Shown piece by piece: positions 1-8,500 of a stretch of 14,332 nucleotides of DNA (position 1 is the stretch's first letter; the number at the start of each line of letters is the position of its first letter). Where the stretch lies: assembly GCA_021545665.1 (NCBI GenBank), contig JAJRTX010000180.1, positions 1 to 14,332 on the forward strand. The letters run 5' to 3'. Origin of the DNA: Zetaproteobacteria bacterium (lineage in GTDB: Bacteria > Pseudomonadota > Zetaproteobacteria > Mariprofundales > Mariprofundaceae). A program made the position numbers and the translations under genes. The notes beneath the pieces were generated by a model, which saw only the letters and a program-made list of their open reading frames with translations, was not told the DNA's origin and made no database searches.

Positions 1-2
1 CT

Positions 3-1055
3 CTTGGCCAAGCTGGCCAGTCGGCGGCGCTACAGTATAAAATAGCCCAGCAACAGGTAGACCTGTCAGTAGAGCAGTGGGAGCTCTATCGTGATGAAAT
101 ATTCCCGCTCGAGCAACGATCTCAGGAAATGGGGCTTGAATATAAGGAAATTGGGCTAGAGCAGTACAAGGATTACTATGCGCCGTTAAGCGAGGCTTTT
201 GCTACTGAGGCCATGGATGGTGTTGAAGCACAGCCAGAGCGTGCAGCACGCGATGCCAGGCTATCCGTAGATCAAGCCTTTGATACCGAAGAGGGCATGA
301 TTCAGCGCAACCTTCAGCGCCGTGGTGCCAGGCCGGGTTCGGGTAATTATGAGAGCAACATTACTGATACCAGTCTTTCAAGAGCGGCGGCGAAGGGCTT
401 TTCCGTTAATCGAGCCATTGAGGGTGAGCGCAATCGTGCTGAAGATGTCAATTTCAATCGCAAGGCGGTAGCACTTGGTCGGCAACCAGTTATCAATGGT
501 GGTACGCCGGGATTAAGCCCGAATTCAGCGGCCTATGGTCTGGCTTCAGCAGGAAATACTGCGCAGGGTGCAGGCTCTCAGTTTGGAAATATTGCAAACA
601 CCTATGCCAATGCTGCGGGCAATCTTGCCTCTGGTGGTATTCAGCTGGGTGCGCAGGCTTATGATCTATACAATAAATACAGTGGTGGTGGCGGTGGTAC
701 TACGTCCTACCAGCAAGGCCAGGCTCAAACCGGAACGTCTTATGCTCCCGGATCTGCTGGTGAATTTGCTGCATTTAATGATGGTGGCCCGGTTGCTGCG
801 CCTGAACTTGGTCGCGGTCAACCTACTGGCGGTGGTGAAGTCAGTGGTCCACCAGGTGTGGATCAGGTTCCTGCCTACATTGAAAGTCCGGACGGCGTTA
901 CTTACCCAGCAAAACTTACTGATGGCGAGTACGTTATTCCGGCTGACATAGTGAGAGTTATTGGCACGGGGCCACTGGACGCTATTATTGAAAAAGCAAA
1001 GCAGAATAAGCAGGCCGGACAGTCGGCCAATGCCTTAACCCGGAGGATGAACTAA
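3..1055 (+). CDS. Internal virion / ejection-type phage protein, 5'-truncated
   Basis: The frame is open from the first complete codon at position 3 to the TAA at 1053-1055, so the true start lies left of the window. The ATG at 129 is internal: it has no spaced ribosome binding site, and the helical Glu/Gln-rich sequence before it continues smoothly through it. Visible parts are a helical N-terminal section with two related motifs (EQWELYRDEIFPLE, then EQYKDYYAPLSE), a middle with the RRGARPGSG turn and an Ala/Arg-rich helix, a Gly/Ser/Thr linker with a run of five Gly, and a C-terminal segment ending in PAKLTDGEYVIPADIVR. That last motif recurs at the C-terminus of many phage virion proteins, and the W/Y...PLE helix is typical of a family of internal virion proteins in podovirus-like phages. 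I infer a structural or ejected protein; the exact family is not certain. It is followed by a second late gene with a 1-base overlap. Confidence 0.75.
   Translation, partial: LGQAGQSAALQYKIAQQQVDLSVEQWELYRDEIFPLEQRSQEMGLEYKEIGLEQYKDYYAPLSEAFATEAMDGVEAQPERAARDARLSVDQAFDTEEGMIQRNLQRRGARPGSGNYESNITDTSLSRAAAKGFSVNRAIEGERNRAEDVNFNRKAVALGRQPVINGGTPGLSPNSAAYGLASAGNTAQGAGSQFGNIANTYANAAGNLASGGIQLGAQAYDLYNKYSGGGGGTTSYQQGQAQTGTSYAPGSAGEFAAFNDGGPVAAPELGRGQPTGGGEVSGPPGVDQVPAYIESPDGVTYPAKLTDGEYVIPADIVRVIGTGPLDAIIEKAKQNKQAGQSANALTRRMN
1042..1046 (+). promoter_or_regulatory. Ribosome binding site of the 508-residue gene
   Basis: GGAGG lies 8 bases before the ATG at 1055, inside the last codons of the upstream gene. 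With the TAATG stop/start overlap it supports this start and suggests translational coupling. Confidence 0.8.
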
Positions 1056-2581
1056 TGTCTATTGGTACATTTGGCTTGAGCCGGGTGGTACAAGGTGCCG
1101 TTGAGGGTATCGATAAAGTTGAGGCACGCGGAGATCGCAATACTCGGCGTGAACGTACTGATATCCAGTGGGATCAAGGTCAAGAAGATCGCAATTATTC
1201 TCTGGGTCGCCGTGATATCAATGATCAGCGTTCAGATGAAGAATATCAAAAAAAGCAGGATACTCAGGCCCAAGATGAGGAAGTTCGCGGTGTAATGCGC
1301 AACTACCTGTCGACAAAAGGCAAGAACATGGATGAAGTTGCCGCAGTGTTTGAAAAGTATACTGGCATTAAGTATAGCTATGAGGTTGGCCAAGACGGAA
1401 CTTACGATGTCACGATGGAAAATGACGGTAAAAAATCTGAGCCAGCTAATTTATCATTTGATGAAATTGGCCAGGGCATGGAATGGCTTAGATCCACAAG
1501 TGATCCTTATGAATTGCTCAAAGAGCGTAAGGCCAACAAGGACGCTACCGCTAATAAAAAATCTGAGCGTGCCTTCGATATGGCCAAGCTCGAGAAAGAA
1601 TACGAGCTCAAGCGTGGGCTAAAATCTACGCCAGAAGGCGGTAAAAATGGTAAGTCGGTCACTGCAAAAAACAAAGCTAATCTTGCAATCAATAAAGAGC
1701 TCAACGATATAGCAGTTCAGGATTACGGCTCATTATTCGGTGATCAGTGGAAGTTTGATACCACGCAGGATAAAGCCATGCGTTCTGCTCAAGCTGATCT
1801 GGCTGGCGCTTACTACTTCTCTTCTAATGACGCTGATCCCAGTACCAATTCAGCAAGCCGGGCTGCATTAAAGGATATGCGTAAATTCCTCACTGCAGCA
1901 ACCGCTCAGGCCGATGCAGATCTTGATGAAGGCCTTATCGAAGAGAATGGTTATGATAACCGTGTAGCTGATATTGTCGAATTTTATACCGACAATGCTA
2001 TTAAGAAGATGGTTCCTGAAGGTGAGTCTTTACAGCGTGATGGTGGCGATCAACAGCCAATGAGTGATGCTAACACTCCGATCCCACTTGAGGCCATTCA
2101 GCAACTCAAAGCCGATCCCAGTGATGAAATGAAGAAGTTTTTTGATGATACGTTTGGTCCCGGCTCTGCTGACAAGATTATCAATGCCTCTCCAATGGGT
2201 CAGGAAGATAAAGCCAGTGCGGGCGTAACCGATGGCAGTGGTGGTGGCCCCAGCTTAGTTCGTGAGGCCAATGCTGGTATAACGACTAAACCCAAAGAAG
2301 CTGAGCCAAAGAAGAAAGGTCACGCAATGAGCCGCACAGAGAAAAGACGCGCAGGCCAGAAATCCCAGAAAGCTCATCGGCAAATAGCGGTTTCAGAGTA
2401 CAAAAACGAATGGGTCAACATGGATGATAAGGAAAAAATTGCATGGTGGGCTGAAAACTCAAGCGCATTAAAGGCCGCATCACTGCGTAGTTATAAAAAA
2501 GCAGACAAAGAAATCCTTGCCATTCACAGTAAATCAAGAATTGGCAGAAATAAGCCTAGAACGAGGAAAAATAAAGAGTGA
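1055..2581 (+). CDS. Charged phage structural protein, probably virion-associated
   Basis: This is a complete 508-residue frame starting at an ATG that overlaps the upstream stop by one base and has a GGAGG site. The N-terminus begins MSIGTFGLSRVVQGA and is followed by a strongly charged Asp/Arg/Gln-rich helix (about residues 20-75), probably coiled coil. A second charged helix lies near residues 150-195. Around residues 341-376 is a motif of the form PIPLEAIQQLKADP...FFDDTFGPGSAD. The pattern LKxxP...F...FGxGxA recurs in phage virion proteins next to internal proteins. The C-terminal 90 residues are very basic, ending RIGRNKPRTRKNKE, which would suit contact with packaged DNA. No enzyme motif, signal peptide or membrane segment is visible. 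I do not recognise a named family. Its place between an internal-virion-like gene and a polyvalent giant gene suggests a virion or ejection component; this is inference. Confidence 0.7.
   Translation: MSIGTFGLSRVVQGAVEGIDKVEARGDRNTRRERTDIQWDQGQEDRNYSLGRRDINDQRSDEEYQKKQDTQAQDEEVRGVMRNYLSTKGKNMDEVAAVFEKYTGIKYSYEVGQDGTYDVTMENDGKKSEPANLSFDEIGQGMEWLRSTSDPYELLKERKANKDATANKKSERAFDMAKLEKEYELKRGLKSTPEGGKNGKSVTAKNKANLAINKELNDIAVQDYGSLFGDQWKFDTTQDKAMRSAQADLAGAYYFSSNDADPSTNSASRAALKDMRKFLTAATAQADADLDEGLIEENGYDNRVADIVEFYTDNAIKKMVPEGESLQRDGGDQQPMSDANTPIPLEAIQQLKADPSDEMKKFFDDTFGPGSADKIINASPMGQEDKASAGVTDGSGGGPSLVREANAGITTKPKEAEPKKKGHAMSRTEKRRAGQKSQKAHRQIAVSEYKNEWVNMDDKEKIAWWAENSSALKAASLRSYKKADKEILAIHSKSRIGRNKPRTRKNKE
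2563..2566 (+). promoter_or_regulatory. Weak ribosome binding site of the giant gene
   Basis: GAGG lies 11 bases before the GTG at 2578, longer than ideal spacing. An in-frame TAA at 2572-2574 leaves GTG 2578 as the first possible start, and it overlaps the upstream TGA as GTGA. Initiation therefore probably relies on coupling to the upstream gene. Confidence 0.5.
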
Positions 2582-5500
2582 AGAATAACCCATTTGCACA
2601 GTACGCCGCTCCACAGGCAGGGCCAGAAGCAAATCAAACCGAAGAAGATACCAACCCTTTTTCAAAATACGCTGCTCCTGAACCCACTCCACAAGAGCCC
2701 GCCAGTGATTTAGCTATTCCCGCACCTGGTGGGAATGATCTTGGGCTTCCGCCTCCACCTGCCACAGCGCTCAGACGAGAAAAACAAGGTCGAGTATCGT
2801 CTGCCGGTGGCTCGTTCATGCGTGGTTTTGGCTCTATTGTTGCCTCATTGCCCAAAGCCGTTGGTGAAGGTGCTGTTGCGCTGGCCAACAAGTATGGCGA
2901 TGATCCTATCTGGGGAAACCCTGACAATCTCACTCCTGAAGATACCACTTCTTATAAAATCGGTGACTCCATTGAAAAATGGTTCAACAAATTCGCCGTA
3001 AACCCTGAATATGCCGATGACTTCTGGACATCACAGATCCCGCAAGGTGCTGGCTCTATGTTCGGATTTATGGCTGGTGGTGTGGCTGGGAAAGCTGCAA
3101 AAATACCCGTGCTGGCTACTACCATGGGCCTCGGTGCAACTGCTACCGGTGTTGAGGGTGTTCAGGATTACTTGTCTACGCTTGAAAAAGATGAAGCCGC
3201 AGATCCTAAGTTGCGTGAGCAGGCCTTTGCCTGGAACGCCATACTGGGTACCAGTGAGGCATTGCCGATAACCCGGATATTAGATCGTCTCGATGGCATT
3301 ACCGGTGGTGGTGTCAAACGGATAATCAAAGAAGGTTTTAAGGGTGGCATTGAAGAATTGACTCAGGAAGTGTTGCAGTCCGTTGGTCAAAATGCGATTG
3401 CATCTAATCTTCTCAAATATGATCCTGATCGCGGTCTGTTCACAGGTACGGTAGAGGCCGGTGAAGTAGGCTTTACGCTTGGTTATGCAATGAACACGCT
3501 GGCCGCTATGATCGGCTCTCGCCGTTCTGGAAAGACTGGTCAACCACAGGACAAAGCCCCACAGCAACCACCAGAAGGCGGTGAGCCACCATTAGATGCC
3601 GGCGATGTGCTGGGCGGTGTTGAAGGTGACAGGCTTCCACGCGCTGATGGTATGGTTGATATGCCTGATATACAGGCACCTTCAGCAGAATCAGCAGAAG
3701 GCAATCAGGATCAGGCCGGCGCTGTTGGTGGTGTGGGCGGTGCTGATATATCGGAGTTTGCCCCAGCAGAAGAAGAGACTACTTCTGATCCTGCCATCAA
3801 TTATGTTGATCCACGGTTAAATCGTGATATCTATCGTGACAATCTGGAAAACATGGCTGATGAGCTGGTTTATGGCGGTGGAGTCTCGCTTATTCCGGAT
3901 CCGAATTTTATTGGTGGTGAATCTGATCCGCGTGATGAAAATGGCCGGCCACAAGTACCGATGGTGCGCACTGAAAGCTTTAATCCCGAGTGGTTTAAAT
4001 CACTCATGGAAGATGATAACTACTCGATGTCGGTTGAGAAGGTTCAGCACGCTGTACAAAAAGCCATTAAGGGAGAACGTCTTGGCGTAAGGCAAGCCCG
4101 CGTTGTCGGCGCTATGCTGAATAACATTACCGATGGTCGCACTTCCAGCGAGAATATGGAGTACGTGCGCGAGCAATTGCGCGTTGCCAGAGAAGCCAGG
4201 GCCAGAGCCAAATTCCCTGAAGCAGCAGACTGGTTGCTCGAAGAAGATCAGTATCCAGAAGATATGGATGGTATTGCTCGTGTGTTCGTTGAGTTTCAGG
4301 CGCAGGCCAAGAATATCAGTCAGGAATTAAGTGATAATGTCGATTCGTTGCTTTATGATAGTAAGGATAGTGATGCCGATATTATTTCAAAGATAACCAA
4401 ACTATTTGAGGCATATTATGGGCAAAAGAGCCAGGCAAGCACGCAAGCACTTCAGGAGCTTGAAGGAGCCCCCGAAATTCAGGGTGCAGGGGCAGAATCC
4501 GTCACCGGAGAGCCTGCCGCCGGAACAGAAGGATCAGTCGCAGGGAGTGAATATGCTGGAAACAGACTCCCAGCTGAAGAGAACTTAGACCTACCCACAC
4601 CACACCCACCAGCTGCGCCCGCAGCCAAAACGTCAAAAATAACCAGTATAGATGGTGGCCGCATATCCATTAGCGGTGATGTATCAGCACTTAGTAAGAT
4701 GCTGGGCGGTGTTGGTATTCCTTACACTGTTGATGCTGAAAATAATGCTGTCGTGGCTGCCGGTCAATTTCGAAAGGAAATCAGTGGCCTTCTAAAAATA
4801 GCCACCAAGCCTAAAGCTGAAACAAAAGATCGCCGCCAGAAGAAAAAGCCCGGATTAAAAGCAGATAAGCGCAAAGAAGAAGAGCGCCGCCATGGCGATA
4901 AATACCGGAAATCCATCGATGCTATGTCCATGGGTGAGCGCAAAGAGCTCATTGAGGAACTGCGCCACGATGCAACGATTAACCAGCTTACTGGTATTAA
5001 AAATCGCTTTGCATGGGAAGAAGAGTTACCAAAAGCTGAGGCTCGTGGCGATTATATTGTTTCTATAGACGCGGATAGTCTTGGTTGGGTAAATGGAAAG
5101 ATGGGCAACGAGGCTGGTGATTTACTTCTTATTGAGATTGCTAACACCTTAAAATCTGAGCTGGGCGGCTCTGTTTATCATGTAAGCGGCGATGAATTCT
5201 GGAGCTATGGAAATGATAAGTCTGCCATTATCTCTGCATTAAACAATGCTCAGGACAGCCTTAGCACCGCAAAGATTGAATCAGAAGGATCAAGTATAAC
5301 CGGATTAGCTTTTTCATTTGGTGTTACTAAAGACGCTCGATCTGCTGATCGAGCAATGCAAAAGAACAAAGCCGATAGAGAGAGCTCTGGGAGCAGGGTA
5401 TCAAAAACAACAAGGCCAAAAGGTGTTTTATTAAAGGGTGAGAAACTACCTGATGCCGATGCTCTTGATAGTTCTACAAATGTGATCGGTACTGAACCCA

Positions 5501-8500
5501 AGCTTGATTCCGATTTGTCTCCCGCTGAGACCTTTTTCAAACAATTCCCTGACAGCATCCTTGCTGACAGTAATCCTGCCAGTGTCAATGCCTTCCTTCT
5601 TGAGCCGTCTAATAAGACAGGTAACAGAAACACCAAGACGATCGGCGATCTTCTGGCAGCTAAATCCTTCAAGCCTAAGAGTCTTGGCAATCTCAACATC
5701 AACGAACTTAAAGCGATGGTGACGAATGTGCTCGCTAGAGCTCATGATCTCAAGATTGTCGATAGAATTATTAAGCTTATCCCCATCGATGTGGTGAATG
5801 ACCTCATCGGTAGCAAGCTTTCTACCGATATGACGCTCCATGATAAGACGATGCTCCTTAATCGTCTTTCTGTTGAAGGAGAACCTTCTGTATCCCTGAC
5901 TATCGATATTGCCAGTTCGCTGATAGGAGTACCAACAAGGAAGGCTACAAAAGATTCTATTGGGGTTTCGGACAGCGTAATTAGCTCTGCTAAAACTGAT
6001 GTTGCATCTGGTACAATTAAAAACAGGCATGACGTTACTCCTGATAGTGACGTTGTGGCAGAGGCCGGTGGAGCTACAACTTCATCGGCTTCGTCCATTA
6101 TACGCAAAAAATCTCCCGGTAGAAAGAAGGATGTTGAGTATACAGACGTATTCACAGATGAAGAAGCCAAGCAAGCCAGAGAAAAACGCGAGGAAGAAAA
6201 TGCTCTTTCAAAAGCATTTAACCTTATCAGTAACCAGCTCTATAACTGGTTCACACCAAAAGAAATTTCAGCGATGCAGCTTGTATCCCCCGGCCATTAC
6301 GATGAGGCTGGTGTCAACTGGTGGTCTGACAAGCTCACTGAGGGCAAAGAGCGTGGATTTAAAAGAGGCAAGAAATCACCTGGCAAAAAAACCGATCTTG
6401 CCGGCGAAGTCGATGAAGCCGCACAGGCCAAAAAAGACGCTGAAGTAACCGCAAAACAGGATCAGGCCAAGAAAGAAGAAGCCGCAGAGCAGTTCGCTGG
6501 CGAACCTGATTTATTGTCTGGTGGCCAGCTCGAGCCTGATTTGTTCGAACCAGCTAAAAAGCATCCGGGTAAGAAAGTAACCCCAGCCGAGCACATCACA
6601 GAAGAGGCAGACAAAGCTGCTGCATCACCTGAAAATGATAAAAAGGCACCGACTAAAGATCAGATTGATGCGGAGTCCTATGCCAAGGGTTATCCGGTTA
6701 TTCAGGGTTTAGATATCGCCATTGAAAACCCTGCTGGCTCAAAAAGAAAGCCACAGTGGCCGGCAATGGCAGCTCATTATGGTGATCTGGTTGGTTATAT
6801 CGGTGCTGATGGCGATGCAGTCGATGTCTTTGTTAACCCCGATGTTGATATCCCTGACAACAATCCTGTATTCATTATCAATCAGTACGTGAAGGGTAAG
6901 TTTGACGAAACAAAGGTCATGATGGGCTTTGCTGATGAGTCCGAAGCACGAAAAGCTTACAACGACAGCTACACCAAGGGCTGGGATGGTTTAGACAGTA
7001 TTCATGAATCGTCCATTGGCGAATTTAAAAAGTGGCTGGAATCTGGAAAGACCAAAACTGAATACGGAAAACCAGTTAAGAAGGCTCCGGGTAAAAAGGT
7101 TCAGGTTAAACAGCAATTATTTATTGTTTTTCAAGGCAATAAACAGCCTGTTGCATCACTGAAAGAAGCCAGCGATAAGTTTAGCAAGGTTATCGATGAG
7201 GCCGCTAAACAAGGAAAAGGCAGTCGTGATCTTGGCGAAGATCCGGTTATTGTTGATCAGGATGGTAAGCAGGTTGCCCGGATTTCATATAATGGTCGTG
7301 TATGGGATAACGATAATAATGAAATAAAAATTAGTGATCGTCCAACCGCTAAAGAACAGTTTGCAGAACCTAAAGAAAGCGGTGTCGACATATTAAACAA
7401 CATCGAAAAGGCTGTGTCATTACGCGATGCCTTTATGTATTACCAAGAAGCCAGCGAGTCCGGTAGTAAGAATTTAATCGAATATGAAGAGGCTATTGGC
7501 ATTAAAGCCAGTGAGCTCGTTGATTCAGCCACATCAGTCGATGAGGCTAACAAGGTTAAAACTGATCTTGATTTTATTGAGGACGGGGACACCAGCAGTA
7601 CCGGTGCATATTTCTCGTTTACAGCAAAATTGCTTGGTGAAATAAAATCAAAACTATCAACATTCGAATATGTTCCTGTAACCGAAGCAGAATATCACAC
7701 TGGTAAAGTTGTATCAGCACATGCTCATATATCAACCAATCCGGCAAGGGCTGGCAAGGTTTACGAACGGTCTTTTGTTGAGGCTGTCACTGATGTTTAT
7801 GATAAAAACCTAACATTAGCCGAAACCGATGATCAAAAAGCTGCCTTAAAGAAAGCGATTGAGCAATTCAAACAAGATTATATGAAGGCTGAATTGTCTG
7901 AATTATCAGCTCGTTCATCCATGGTGTCAGGTCACGTTGCTGGACGTAGCAACTTCAATAGTCGTCAGGCAGAACGTGGTAACAAGCGAATTGATAAAGC
8001 ATCTGACAGCACTCAAAAAGCTAAAAATATCGCAGAAGCTAAGGTTGAATATGCTGTGTTACAGGCTAGAACGCCTGAACAAGTAACAAGTGACGCTGAA
8101 AAAGCAACGGAGAAAAAAGCCAACGATGACTTCATGGATGAGATCAAGATTATTGCGAGATCAATGGGAGCAATGGCTGATCCTGGGAACGATAAATCTG
8201 CTTTTAGACCAAAAGCCACTAAGGCGCTCAATGTTGCATTAGATCTTGATAAGACTAGAGCGCTTGAGCAGCTGGAAAAAATTGATAAACATCTGGTTGA
8301 TGATGGTGGGTTATTGGACGTTGTTGGGGGAAGATCTGATTTTTGGAAAACTTATCAGGCTGCATTAAGTAAACCAGAGCCAACTAAAGAAGAGAAACCC
8401 AGCCAAGAAACCAAAAAAGCTGATGAAATTCAAGTCTCTGAAGAAGGATATAAGCAAGTAGTTAATAAGCCTGAAGCCGATGAAAAGGGCTTCAAAGGTG

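Noticed and set aside
129..1055. ATG at 129 as the true start of the first gene
   Set aside because: The frame is open to the window edge, the upstream residues continue the same helical pattern, and no ribosome binding site precedes this ATG at a usable distance.
2634..2948. A 104-codon minus-strand frame opposite the start of the giant gene
   Set aside because: It is antisense to a Pro/Gly-rich coding stretch, which keeps stops rare. It has no motif and no ribosome binding site was found.
5400..5446. Terminator for the HNH gene on the minus strand
   Set aside because: A 6-pair A/T-rich stem with a loop of about 14 bases before a T run can be drawn, but it is too weak to call.
5250..5702. 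A 150-codon minus-strand frame overlapping the HNH gene
   Set aside because: It lies in a different frame from the HNH gene, has no recognisable motif or ribosome binding site, and is low-complexity Leu/Ser-rich. It is a shadow of the giant gene.
5449..6045. Short direct repeat CCTGAT flanking the HNH gene (5449-5454 and 6040-6045) as an insertion footprint
   Set aside because: Six bases is well within chance for this sequence. It needs comparison with an uninserted relative.
5742..6170. A 142-codon minus-strand frame overlapping the HNH start
   Set aside because: It is Ser/Val/Leu-rich with no motif, and out of frame with the convincing HNH protein.
5999..6448. A 149-codon plus-strand frame in a second frame of the giant gene
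   Set aside because: It has no ribosome binding site or motif and a basic, shadow-like composition. The giant frame reads through with clear linker motifs.
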